Shown here piece by piece: positions 1 through 13,900 of a stretch of DNA of 64,000 bases. Position 1 is the first letter of the stretch; every line of letters begins with the position of its first letter. The notes beneath the pieces were generated by a model, which was not told the origin of the DNA, ran no database searches, and was given only the letters and a program-made list of their open reading frames with translations. The DNA is from Owenia fusiformis (taxonomy: Eukaryota > Annelida > Polychaeta > Sabellida > Oweniidae), in the NCBI GenBank assembly GCA_903813345.2, contig CAIIXF020000009.1, forward strand, positions 30,664,740 through 30,728,739. The letters are read 5' to 3'. A program made the position numbers and the translations under genes.

Positions 1-338
1 AACTGCTATTCTAAAAAGACCTCACATCACTTCTTCAATATAAACATGTTCACATTAGACAAAATGGTCTGTATGAATTTTGTATGTGGCCAAAAATCAC
101 AACCATAATACTTTAATTTTAGGCTGCCTCTATCAGAATACAAAATGACTGTCTTTATAGAAATGTCCACATGAGACAAGATTGCGATCCATAAATAAGT
201 TTTCTAGTTGAACTACTTTCAGTAACCATGAATGTTCTTAATCAGTAATAACTACAACTTATACTAATATCCTATGTCGTATGTGCACAGTTATCTTACA
301 CAACATTGGTCATTTATAGAATCATACTGCGCCAAATC

Positions 339-661
339 TCAGCCTACCGTCACTTCCAAGACCGTTATATTACGACCAGATGTGAGCATCATATCACGAT
401 GATATGGAATGTTGCAATGTTTTTGCGCTGATTTCAGAGAAATAGACTGATCGATGTGCTCTCGAATGTGTGCTTTCAATATTGCAAGATAAAGTAGATA
501 CATCAGATTCATGTATTGGTATAAGAAGATGAAGTCGAAAATTAGATCAATGTAAACATCGAGGTTGATAATAAAAAGTATCCAAATGTCCTTTGTTAGA
601 TCATATGGTATAAACTGTCCCCAGGGTTGAAAATGGAAGTTTTCAGATCTGCAGCGATTCA
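339..661 (-). CDS. Possible terminal exon of unknown gene
   Basis: A pyrimidine-rich acceptor (tttttttcag, minus strand) just above 661 opens a frame of about 107 residues that stops at 339. The frame begins NRCRSENFHF, has a hydrophobic middle and ends ITVLEVTVG. It resembles no family I know. By phase it could be an alternative 3' end of the DUF7869-type gene, since exon 10 leaves one base of a codon. The hydrophobic stretch could equally be chance in AT-rich DNA. Confidence 0.18.
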
Positions 662-972
662 CTGAAAAAAAGATAAACAAAGAATTATTATAATGATTAG
701 CTTCAACTAATGCCTTGAAAATAAGTACATGGGTGTGATGGGTTCCCATTGCAACTTCTTAAAGTTTGTTTCCACTTAAATATTGTAATTGAATGGCTAT
801 CACTCTGAAAATGGACTTCTTAAAAAACATATGGAGTGCATTCAATGATTCTAACCATTATTTCTCTAAATAATATGTCTGTAACAAATAGGAATTGATA
901 ATATGGTAGTAATATAATGAAAGTAATGTTAGCTTTAAAGCTTTTGATTAGTAGTTTTCATTACTACATTAT

Positions 973-1962
973 ACAGGGCGTATCAAAAAAATGCAACAAG
1001 TAATTATCTCGTAAAATTCCAAGACTACTGATGACTACATGAATTTCATTTGATGTACCATAAAGCCACGTCTCTCCTCTTTGCAATGATATGTCATTCA
1101 TTCACATGTGGTAATGGTTGGGTGAGAAATCCTTCCATTTGCACAGTGGGTCAAAATCGACTCTGGGCCAAGTTTTAGATATTGCAAAAATCAGTGCAAG
1201 GGCTAATTGCCAATGGAAGTTCCTCTGACTTTGTTGTGACTTTTTCTTTTGGAGCTATCTCAGGAGCATCTGTGCTCACAATTCCTCCACCAGATATTGC
1301 AAAACCTCGAGAAAGAATTGCCCATGGGCTGCTTTTCTCTGCTTTAACCCACAGATGACTCAGGGCTGAATCATGCATGACATGGAGAGATGAGCGCTTC
1401 TTTATGTAAAAAGAAGTGGTGGCAATTTGGAGGGGTATAGGATGTATTCTTGCAAGAGTATGAGTATGAATACTTTACTGTCTATGCCACACCTGTCACA
1501 CCTTCTTCCATTGGCCCCTATGCCCCTTGTACTGACTTTTGCAATGTTTAAAACTTGGGTCCGAGCTGAAATTTGACCCACTTTACAAAATTAATGGTTA
1601 TTCGGCCAGCCATGACTCTCTTTGGATGAATGATATTCCATTGCAAAGAGGAGTAATTTGGCTTTTTGGTACATTTAATGAAAAGGATGCAGTCAGCATT
1701 GGTTTTATGTTTTCTTCCAATTTTGCATCGAGCTTCGTACACTGACTTTTGCGATGTTTATAACTTGGTCAAAAGCTAATTTTGGCCTACTTGGCCAATG
1801 GAATGATTACTCGCCCAACCATGACCAAATATCAATGAATGATATATCAATGTAAAGAGGAGACACATGGCTTTATGGTGCATTTAATGAAATCAATGCT
1901 GTTATCACTGGTTTTGTGCTTTTCCGAGATAACAATCTGTTGCGTTTTTTGACACGCACTGT
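973..1962. mobile_element. Mariner-like fold-back element, non-autonomous
   Basis: The left end reads TACAGGGCGTATCAAAAAAA and the right end, reversed, TACAGTGCGTGTCAAAAAAC, each beside TA as expected for Tc1/mariner/IS630 target sites. The inverted arms continue for about 200 bp, including the TTACTCGCCCAACCATGAC block and its mirror near 1120. The right part is a direct repeat of about 205 bp (1529-1738 and 1739-1935). No transposase is encoded. Confidence 0.65.
1175..1378 (-). pseudogene. Captured ORF fragment, weak XseA-tail resemblance
   Basis: A 67-residue frame in the middle of the fold-back element. Residues 15-40 read SSPWAILSRGFAI then GGGIVSTDAPEIAPKEKVT. This resembles the end of exonuclease VII large subunits, where a SPL..L.RGY motif precedes a G-x-I-V strand and a GD.V turn. 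The match is short and judged by eye only. No neighbouring exonuclease domain is present, so at best it is a captured fragment. Confidence 0.2.
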
Positions 1963-1998
1963 ATTATCAAGAATTATAAAGCATACCGATTTTCTTCC

Positions 1999-4900
1999 TC
2001 AACTTCGTCGTTTTTCTTTTCCTTTGCACATTTTCCTCAGAGCAGGGCGTCCTTTTAGAAAAAGTTTTCTGAACTTCACCTAAATTATATGCAAAAATGA
2101 TTGATTTGAAATTAATTTAAAGTTGATTTTGAAAACTAACACATAGTTTAAATATTTTTTTCATAATAGACTGAATCCTAGACGAAGTTTGTTCTATGCA
2201 TTCGTTTATCGACTCATGTTATATTTGAAGTTATTTTTTGTACTCATCACGTGGTAAAATTCAAATTGAAAGGGAACATTTTTACCTTTATTTATACTGT
2301 TACTTGTTTTGCTTTGTCCCACTCTCCCACGAGATTGTTTTTTTCTTTTAGCAGATTTGTCTGGAAGCATGGATATAAGCCTGATAAATTATTAAATAGT
2401 TAAATAATACACAATACAAAACAAACCTTTCACGTGGAAATTTGATTAACACAATGTTTAGGAAAATAACTATAAGCCCATAAGGACATACCCTACGTGA
2501 TATTAGGCTACAATCACGTGTCACAATTACCCATTTGAAACAATAAGTGCCTATGTTCAAGCATTTCTTCATTAATAAATCGAATATGCATGGTGTTTCA
2601 TATATATGCACCCCATTAAAACTCATACATGTATCATCGCCAACCTGTCATGATTTGACTATCAAAGGGGAATAAATCTTTCGAAATATTTTATTTTAAC
2701 ATAGCGAATGTAAAATAACTATGAATTAATCTTTCCTAAAAAGTTGCAGTGTGATACGAGGCTACAATCACGTGTCTAAAAGAATGTTATGACTGACAAT
2801 CTTTTTAATACATGAAGTATTGATTTAATATACCTGTCCCTTGTGTGCCTCCCTTCCTTTTAGCAGCTGTCTTTTTACCCACCACAATCTAGAATGATAA
2901 TTCGAGGTAAAAATCAGATGACTATGAATGAGTTACAACAATCATTACATCATGTAACCTGTTAATGTAACGATATAATTATAAGATAAAATAGTTTTGT
3001 TTTATTGCAGAAATAGTTTAAACTATGCATTTCCATTTTCTTTCACCCTTCCCTTTGGCATTTGTGCTTATATATCCATATAACCAAGATATCTAATCCT
3101 TTATGTTTAAATTAGAGTATTCTTATACAGGCATGCTAGTTATTTCGCAATTGCCAGACATTACTAATCTGTCGGCAAGCAGAATAATCATTAGTATAAT
3201 TATATTTACAATACAATGGTATACAGATGAAGAAATGAGAGGCTTGGGATACAGGGTATATCTTGATTAGAGGAATACAACATATCTACCCAATTGATCT
3301 AGGGTCGATTTATCTTGTGCGTTATTTACCTTTAGTACTACGGAATACAGGATATACATATGTACTTGTATGTATACATTTACCCAGCACACAAGTGCTC
3401 CTTTCTAATCACACCACTCACCGTTGGTTGTTCTTGTTCTATTTCTAACATTCTGACGACTTCGCTTGGAATGACTGACTCTATTGTGGGTTGCTCCTCA
3501 TGTGACAATTTGGGCAATCCGGCAAACATCCACTGTGTTTTGAATTTTAGCAGATACTGATTGATGAGTGCATCGGATGACAGAAAAGCTCGTATACGCT
3601 TAATATACTTTTGCCACCAGATATATTGACTGGCGTCCCTCTGGTCACTGTACAATGGTCTTAAGAATCGTTGGTTTCGTTCTATCCCATCGATATTCAA
3701 TTTTTCAAAATTCGGTGTCTGCAAAACTGGCTCCCCTTTCGGAAGCGTTTTTAAAATGGAAGGAGCCTCAACCCACGGTTGTGTATGGAGCCCCTTATAC
3801 AGTAACTTCACGCCGCTTGAGGTCTTAATAAATTTGAAATGCAAAGGTTTTGTGTGGTGCTTTATGTCATTAAGGTGTGGTTCTATCCAATTACGGAAAT
3901 CGTAGACAACATTTATTCTTTGTCCGTTTTTCAGCAGATAAAGAAGATCATCCATTGTCTCTGCCTCTTGTTGCCTGAGACTATCAGCAATCTTGTGGAA
4001 ATAGGAATCGATGTCCTCATGCGTGTGTCCCACTATCAAAAATGATAGTTCAATCTACAAATAAACCATGCGTTCACTGTTAAGAACGTAACTTATGTAA
4101 TGGACGGGGAAATGCATGGGCAAATATTAGTTGTTCCAAACGTATTTGAGTTGAGATATTTTAAGGAGTAGAAATATTAATATTAGCATGACGATTGTGT
4201 ATTTTTCAAACAATGATAATGAAAAAGAATTGCATCTTAAAGGAGTCGGAGATTGCAATTCTTTTTTCAACGAGTCTCTATGTGCAGTAACTCAATAAAT
4301 GCAGATACAGAACATATATTTCTGAAGAATAACTACAAGCATACTCTGCAGTGACATCATTTTTGTACGATTTCTCAAATGCATAGTTTAACTGCTTATT
4401 GTCGGGGGAAATATACACATATTCTAGTCATCGATGGTATCCATTGGTTCGATTTTGAGTTAATTACCTCTTTAAAAACGCCATTCCTAATAAGGAGTTC
4501 ACAGAATCCAAGCATGAATCGATTTTTGTTCTCCCTCCAACAGTTATCGGCTTGTAGATAAAGGGTGGGGGGCAATTTGTTACCCTAAAAATCAACAATT
4601 AATGTACAAGTATTTGTACAAACACTACTATTTAAAACTGTCATGTAATTTACATTTATAGTCTAGGTTCTAACCCCTGTAATGCCCCACTGCCACTAGA
4701 CATTGGGTTGATAAAAAGGCTACGGTCTTGAAGCAAGACTAGATTAAAGAAAACATGTTTTTTTATGAATTGGTTATGAAAATCTTCAGCCTGTAGACAA
4801 TTATACTATAGTACATATGATCACATACCATTTTTGCAGCGATTGTTTGCAACACGAGGAGAATAACGTTGATTGATAGGTTGGAATCATGCGGGTATTC

Positions 4901-7900
4901 ACAGGTGTCAATAAATGTCCTAAACAACCTATGGCCATGAGATATCACACCAGTGATATGCGTCTTTAGCAGGTCTCCCTGTCCAACGGATTTAGCTTTA
5001 GAGCCTATAAGATGTGGGAGTGACGTTTTGCCTGAAGAAATATAAATAAATCATGCGAATGCAAGTTCAGAGAGATATCTCAATTGGAATCTGTCATTTT
5101 TTTTATTATGACTCATTTTCATTTATGTGTATCGGACGATAACAATATACCTTTATGTTTGGTAATAGGCGTCGATAAAGCAAAACAATATAGTGTATAT
5201 TGCCCAGCTAATGCCTATGTCACATTTGCTCCCATTCATTGGCCGGCGCCCGGCCGATTGTCGTTTTTTTGGTCAGAACTGATTTCAACTTGCCTTAGAT
5301 TGAACAAACATTTTTGTAAAGCATGAACAAGTTCTCATGAGCCTATACATGACCTCAAATTGAGATGTGACCTTCAATTTTGAACAAAATATTCAATTGG
5401 CAATGTTCCGGCCGAATCGGAGCAAAGGTTACTCAAAGTTAGGCACGATATATACTATTTTTAATTCTTAACAATCTTTATAGCTTTCCGATTAGAATTC
5501 CGTTACGCGTTACTTCCATCGGATATGATTTATATGTTAAGTTGTGATTCTAAAGAAAAACGTGTACATCAAAATACGTATGGAACTGTTACATGTAGAT
5601 AATAAAAACTCTAAATTAATTTACCTTGATCCATGCCGTCAAAAATAATAGAGAGGTACTGTGTCGGTTCATTCCTCGATTGTTCCCGTTTATTATAATA
5701 ATATTGCCTCTCCATCCTGTAAAATAAAATATAAATTGATAAATCCCCATTTTATATATTCGAAAACCATATTCAATATCATATTAATTATATCTAATCG
5801 TATCAAATAATGTATTAAATCTTTTTAAAAACATAAATTAAAGCGTGGAGCGGAGATCGTGTCCATGTATTAAGAAACTTAAGAATATGCGTTTTCAATA
5901 CCTGGGTTTGATCTTTGTATATGTGTCTGTGCTCGTTACAATGAGATAACAAAGATCGATAAGTTGTTTAGCAAAATAATAAAATATGATATTTAATTGC
6001 AATCAACGAAACGCAGTGTTAGTTTGTTATTAAAACAACGGGCTGGTTGTTGAGAGTGGGTGCGTGGTTTTCGAATAATTAGATACATGAAACCATATAG
6101 TCCTATGTACACAATGTACAGTAATGCCTGGGTTACATGTGCCCAGATTCATCGCCCGTCGCACGGCCGATTGAGTATTTTGTTCAAAATTGTATAGTTT
6201 TGACCAATATACTCATTCGGCCGCGCCCGGGCCGATGAATCGGAGCAAATGTCACCAAGGCTAAGTCAGGTAATCAGACATTATACATATGATTTTTTGA
6301 ATGTATTAGGTACGTATGAAGTCCTTTACTCCAATGTAAATTCATTCTGATAACATAATAGCATCTTTATGTTTCACCTCTCAGGGCTGAGGAGAAATGA
6401 GATTTCATGGTTTACCATAGCCTTGCCCCAAGTCGGTCTCTTTTACTTATCTTGATTTCTATTATGACCGCCTTGTACCAAAGAGAAAGCCACGTGCCTT
6501 ACCGACAGTTTGTTTATGTCGGTGATTTTGACCAATAGCACGCGATCTTTCAATGTCTAAATTTAGGTTACAAACACACGAGGTAATACAGTTGTTGATT
6601 TTGCTCCAATCAGCAATTTAGTATTGGAACCTTTGATAGTGGCATTGTGGGAAGTCCTACCTCGCTTTACTTTCATCAGCTAGCAAAACTGAAAATGACC
6701 CTCGCAAAATCGATAAACGTTTTATTTGCTAAATATAATTGAAAGTAATTTGAATGTAGTGAACCGATTTAATATCAGAAAGTTGATGACTGATCAGTTC
6801 ACATATAAACACTTATAGTTATGCTGTGAAAAGGATAATGAAAAGTTATTATGGTTCTGGTGAATGCGTTTTATTTGTAAGGGAGATGCCTGGATTTGCA
6901 GACTGCAAGCATGCCGCATATAACTTCACAATCGCATGGCGAACACGTGGATTTATTTATTGATTTTTGTGTATGACTACCGCTATTGGCTAATGCTATA
7001 GGGCACGCGTAATAGTTGGTGCATAATTTATCATAATAACAGTGGAGATGTATCGGATTACTAGTCTAGAATATTTTCAAAATAAAAGCCTCTAGAAAGA
7101 GAGAGTTCTTACATTTTTGCGAGCACCCTAGAGACCTGTATCAAAATAATCCTTTATATCTTACAAACGATTTGTGAGATTTGCCAAAGTGAACGAGGTG
7201 TCGAAAGGCACTAATTAGACGATTAATTAGTATAGCATTCCTCATTTCTTAACTAGTTCAATCAATACAACCAGTGTTGATCACCACTTAAATGCCAAAA
7301 CAGCTATGGTCAATGTGTCAATTGTTTCATGCTGGACATGTGCCAGTGTTTTGAAGAATCCATAGATTACAGTACTCAATCTGGTTTGATTAATTTTACT
7401 GAACTAGTAAACCCAATAATCAGAATCACACTACAGCATTGCAGCATTATCTGCTCCTGAGATTCTCTCACAAGGGAGCTACTGTATTTATAAGTCTGTT
7501 ATAATTATCACACAGAAGTACATGCTTATTTGATATACCAAATGGTTATTTTACTATACTGTAAGCAAGGATACTTGGTCTTGATCTTGACTTGTGTGCC
7601 ATTACTGTAACAAAGAGTTTTCGTAACATGCTTGATATTTAAAATTGATGGTATCAATGAAATTACAGTCAATAAATAAATGAGAATAATTATGAAATAG
7701 AAGATGAAGGTAAAAATCACATTAAAATATATGTCAAATGTACGTGTATTAATCATGAGTTCTACATTCATACCAGACATACACTGCACAATGGAATGCA
7801 ACGCTTATTGGTCAGTGCCAATGAGCCCAGTGTCTAGGATCAAATGTACTGCTAGGTGCAAATATGATAACAGATTGATGCAGTTCAAATCTTTGCTAAT

Positions 7901-10900
7901 TGTTAATATTAAATACTATTTGAATCAACAATTAACATTGTTAATGGTGATGCTTTCAGTGTTAGTGATAATTTGATTGAGAGAAGTATTTTAAAGATAA
8001 TTTTGTATCAAAGGATTTCCTATTTATGATCAATTTTTACAAATTTCATTGAGCACGTATCTTCAGCTTGTAATAGAGGATACATTAAAATGTTCATTGT
8101 AGATATCCACTACATCACAGATAATTATATGGTGATTTCATTGACTAAAGTTTGAACTGGAAAATACATAAAACAAAGGGTATACATAGCAGGGCCATAG
8201 CCCGCTTTTTACCAGCTGAGGGGGAGGCTGCGATCGTATTATTTTAAAAATTGGTGCAACTCCTTCAAAATTGAGCTAGAAACTTCAAAAAGCATTCTAA
8301 ACCTCTCATCTCTTTTATTGGTTGTATTTTTGGGTGAGGTTGAGATCGAAACAACCGCAACCCCCTTAACTCCTTGCAGTAACATATGCATTTGCATTCA
8401 CAAGATACAAACCACAAGACAATACCTCAAACAGCTTCGAAATCTCTCAAAATTGATAACAAATAGTTGTTCTCACTTGTTTTATAATCAATCGGACTAT
8501 ATTTGTTAAAATTTAATTTCAAAAAAGATATTTCAATTTTTGAAATTCTCTTGTAAAAACGCATTTCAACCGAAACACATTTTGACACCTATTTCATCTT
8601 GGTAAATCTCAGTATCAATAAAGGAACCCTTGATTAAACATGGTATATTTCGTCAACAAGACTGTATTTCAAATAATAATTTTTCTAAAAATGTTTTTTT
8701 AACATAAACTTATTTTTGCAAAAACTCATTTTTTACCCAAAAACTTACTTCGACACCTATTTCATCTTGGCAAATCTCAGTATCAACAAAGGGACCCTTT
8801 ACTCTTCAATTATATACCATGATTAAGCTGCTCGTCAAAATATGTTAATGGTGTCATCATGTTTTGAACACACTCGTTTTAGTTGATATTGCATGCAAAT
8901 CACAAAGAAAAAATTGTTAAGCTCCCAAAATCCCCCTAGTTGATTAAACATGGTATATTTTGACTTTTGAGAGTCAACTAGACTGTATTTTATATAATAA
9001 ATTTTCAAAAATATATTTTTATCAATTTAATTTTGTTTTTGCAAAAAAACACATTTTTTACCCAAAAACTCACTTTGACACCTATTTCATCTTGGCAACT
9101 CTCAGTATCAATAAAGGAACCCTTTACCTTTCAATTATTAACCATGGTTAAGCTGCTCGTCAAAATGTGTTAACGTTGTCATCATATTTTGAACACACTC
9201 GTTTTAGTCGATATTGCATGCAAATCCCAAAGAAAAAACTATCAAGGTCCCAAAATCCCCCCAAGTTGATTAAACATGGTATATTTCGACTTTTGAGAGT
9301 CAACTTCGACTGTATTTTATATAATAAGTTTTCAAAAATATTTTTTATCAATCTAAAATTTTTTTTGGCAAAAATCACATTTTTTACCCAAAAAGTCACT
9401 TCGACACCTATTTCATCTTGGCAAATCTCAGTATCAATAAAGAAACCCTTTACCTTTCATTTGATAACCATAGTTAAGGTGCTCGTCAAAATGTAAGATG
9501 TCATTTTATTTTATACATGCCTATTCTAGACTATACACAAGGCGGTAATAATTCAAGATCAGATAAAGTAAAAAATACCGACTTGGGGCAAGGCTAGGTT
9601 TACCATGGTGATGTAAATTAGATAATCAGAGATTGTTATGTGTAATGCGAAACGCATGCGGTTAAACCAGTGCATTCAATCCTTTAATCATATACAATAC
9701 ATTGATGGATCAAGATGCACGAAACGTGTTTGTTCTTCAAATTCAAATAAAGATATATAGTCCAGGAGTAAACGGGTGAAAAACCTAAGAAATTTAGCTG
9801 GCCATAAATATTGTTTCAATGACAGAATAGATTATCTAAATGTTTCCGTTTGAAATTCTATATCTCTGTTCATATGAGTATACTAGTAGATAGAATATCT
9901 ATATCAGCTACTTGAATGTGAAAGCAACTTTTAATACTTGTAGTTAAAATGCAGAGTTTTTACATTTCAATTAGAGCATAGGCGTGGGGGGGGTTGCAAT
10001 TGGTGATCGCCCCATTACCATGAGAAGAAAAGAGCTTTGAAATGATTTTTATTTGACGCTTCTAGCTCAATTTATTATAAAGGAAGTTGCATAAATTTTC
10101 GTGAAATTCAAGATAAATCTTAATTGTTGGCTTTTTATGCCACAATCGCATCCCCTGACTGAAAATGGATTTTTTGGCGATCGCACAAGCCCCCCCCCCC
10201 CCCCCCCAATTTAATTGTGGAAAATGTCAAACATTTTTTTCCATGATTACTTGTCAAGCGTAGGTTCTATGCGGAGGATGAGTAAGGACCCCAATTAGCA
10301 ATATACTCATCTAATAATATAACCACATTTAAGGCAAACATTGCTTCTAAAATATGTGAACGAAATACGCCGATGATGAATAAAATACTATAATGCTCGG
10401 TATGCCTATCTACAAAATTGACGAAAAGTAAAAATATAAAATAAATATATAAATGGCACACGCTTCTAAGGATGAGTAAAATGTCCCTATATTACGCAAG
10501 CTAAATCAGTTAATATTAATATAATACAAGTGACAAAAATACTTGAATCGGATTCATGAAGCGACTATCATATTTATTTAAGCATTCCTTCTAATAAATT
10601 AATTCATTGGTCATCAGTATCTACTGAATCAAAGGGTATATAGCAGCGAAACGCAAAAATTACTCTGTGTGCTTGGCGAGATGCAATCGGTTACCTGACC
10701 AACTCTGAATTCGAATGAATGGGTATTAAAATTGACCAAATCGAAACCAATTCAAGACAACGCATCTTTTGCGCATGCACTACTATAATATGTAATTCAA
10801 ATGGGAATTGACCTCCAGTTGACATTTCAATATTTGTGTTAATTTCGTGAAGTCCTACCAAAATCAAAGACATAACGAAATGTCCTAGGAAAGCGTACTT

Positions 10901-13900
10901 GTTACTCGATATAGATAAAGGACCAGGCTTACTGTTATCACCTTTGACGAGAAGAATTTTCTTCAGAGGTTTATTGACGAATTGCATCTTGCAGCTGTTG
11001 TGATTAGAAATAGTCTAAAAAGTGTACGTGCGATGATAGCTCGAGTTTTTTGCCGAAACCTAATTAACCTTGCTATCATAAAATGAATTGTCTGTAAAAT
11101 GCAATTTTCGAATAACAAATTGAACTAAGGAACAAAGTTACCAGCAATTTCGCACGGGGACTTATTTACCCTAACGATCAGCAATCATTTATTCCAATGA
11201 CTTAAAAGTGTAAATACTTACATTTGCCTATTGTTATGCTCGTTGAGTGCCTTTTTGATAAGTCTTCTTCGTTCTGGGTTCAGAGTTCTCTCAAGGCGTC
11301 TGTTTAGACTCACACATTTATCACATTTAGTGAAACAGTTTGTCTGAAATATAAACACGATTTTACTTGATATATATTAATCAACATACAAATTCCTGAC
11401 AACGAACTTCACAAAGGATTTCAATGAGCCACTTTACTAAACAACTTTAACCAGCCTAGGGAATCTTTCTATCTAAATTAACGAGATTTTTTCAGCGCAT
11501 TTTTTGAATTTATGGATCCGTCACTAAAATTGTATGCTCTTTGAGATGCTGTAATCAATAGTAACACAATTTACCAAACTCCAGAAAGAAACTGATTTTA
11601 CAGTATGGTTCACAGCTAAATGATCTCACCCTGTTGTAAACTTAAGGTTCACATGTAAAGCTAAAGATTAATTACTAAGCTTATTGAAATGGATAAGGAT
11701 CTCTTCTGTGCTACATTATATAAATCACGGGTGACTTTTTACATTTCTAATGATTTTGCCATACTGCTATATTATACTGAGAAGGCCTATCTCACCATGG
11801 TAAAAAGGCCAAATATCAAATGTAAAATAAATAGCAGTCATATTTCAGTACCCTTTCATTTGTGTTTTGAGAAAGTGAACCATGATTTTGAAAATGATAT
11901 GAATAACATTGCTAAATGTAACGCATTTTGACTAGTTTTTATTACTAGTTGCTGAAAATCGCAAGAAGAAAGCTGCCATTTTAAAATCGACCTTTTATAT
12001 CATTAGACCTTCAGTGTGATAAAAAAAGCTATTGAAATTAAAAAAAATTATAGCAAATTATAGAGAATTTATAGCACTTGTGATAGAATGGATTGCTTAG
12101 CTTCCCCTTCGTGAATATGCCTGTTTAGGCTAACAGAAGTATGTCGCGAATAAATTACTCAGTTTTATTTGCACCCCGGGTGTTGCACTAATAATATGAT
12201 ATTTTGATGTACCATAAATAATTTTAGCCCCGCATATCTGGTTAGTATTACAATACCAAATTATGTAACATGTGAATTTGGAGTTTCAGTAAGTTTAAAT
12301 ATTACATTTAGATGGATTATTCACTTGCAAAACTTTCAAAATCATAAGTATTCAGATTGAAATAACTTTACAACTTAGTAGAGAATGTGGTAAAGAATTA
12401 ATTAATTATTACAAACCCCTTTATAATAAGGATAACATGACCTAATTCTTGTTTGGGCAAGGTAAAACTTTATTTTGTCTAAAAATTGTTTACAAGTAAA
12501 CAAAGCTAGTTCCTACTCCCTACATGTACGTACACTACAATTAGTTCTACTTGACACAGAGCCAAGCCAAAGTTCAAGGGTGAACTTGAATTACCTTGTA
12601 TACAGATACACGCGTGTGTGTAATTAACATTTAATAGAGTACTATATAATAGAATAAGCACAGTTGAGTACCATAAGGTAATGATTATTTGATAGTCTAA
12701 ATCAAATAAGCTGCAAAGGGAGTGGGATTGGCTGGTATTTTAATGTAAATATATTTTCTACTTTTTATGACGTAACATTTATCAATTATCGCAAAAAAAT
12801 TATGATATGATGTAACTTCGAATTGAAAAAGATCTAAGGCAATCTAAGGATAATTTTGGCTTAAAGGTACGGAAAGCTGCGAAAAGTTATTTATCGATAT
12901 TAAAAGTTGAATAATAAATGCATAACGATGAACCTAGTATCAAATATATCAAAGTTTGGTCCTGCAGTTATAATCTTGAAATGGGGTGGATCTTAAAAAT
13001 CTATTTAATAGTGGGACTGATTTAAGTGGCAAAAGGGCAATTCAAAAGTGTTAATTGGGTCCGTTATCCCTCCCCCTCTCAGAGAATCATACCTTGAACG
13101 AAGGTTGGATGTTTTGCACTCGGTCCCAGTTAAAGTTAAGGTCTACACCTCTCATTTTTGTACAAAAGGTCATTAAGGTAAGAATAAGTAGAATATTCAG
13201 TGGTATACATTTCAAATTTGCAAAAATCCATATTTTCCACACCAACCTAAAAGTTCGCAATGTAATTACAAGGTGGGCTTTTTAATAATGGAATTAATGT
13301 TGCACATAATTCTAATGGAATGAACTTCTTTTTGTTAATTTGTAACATAAATCTTACGCTTACCTTTTTAATCTTAAGATGGGGAAACATGTCAGCCCAC
13401 ATACGCATGAAACTTGTCTTGCTGAAAAAGTTTCGAAACTTTTCTACTCTTTCGCTTTTGTATCGAAGGTACAGTCCCTCTTTCCTCGTCTTGTAGGGAA
13501 GCATAACATCTTCTGAATCGGGCATTCGGTCAGCATGATAAGTCGCATATTCTTCTAACCAAAACTTAGCATCGTCGTAGAGTGATGTTTTACTTCTGCG
13601 CCTTTGATAACCCGTTGACAAGACTCCGTTTTCATAATCTTTCACTGATTTATAATAGAAACCTTTGCTTATATAAAAAAGTTGGCAAAATGCCTTTGAA
13701 CATATTCCCAATCCATTTTCAATCATTAAAAAATATTTTCCATTATTCTGTTTTGCGTCTCTTAATTTCTGTATCAACCATTCGTGTCTAGATTCAAAAT
13801 CCTTCGTCCATAAAATCTCCCTACATCTACGAGCCATGTCCATGTTTACATTTAAATGACATTTTGAAATGCAGCATTTCTTCATATATTTAATCTGGAG

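Noticed and set aside
8960-9496. Open frames on both strands with ILYNKFSK repeats
   Set aside because: They are translations of the 325-bp tandem repeat, similar in each unit and open by chance in AT-rich DNA.
10691-10987. 98-codon open frame that could be an exon of the DUF7869-type gene
   Set aside because: Exon 4 joins directly in phase to 5716-5625, and the joined protein reads as the family should (ERQYYY... to DGMDQ). The frame at 10691 shows no family motif.
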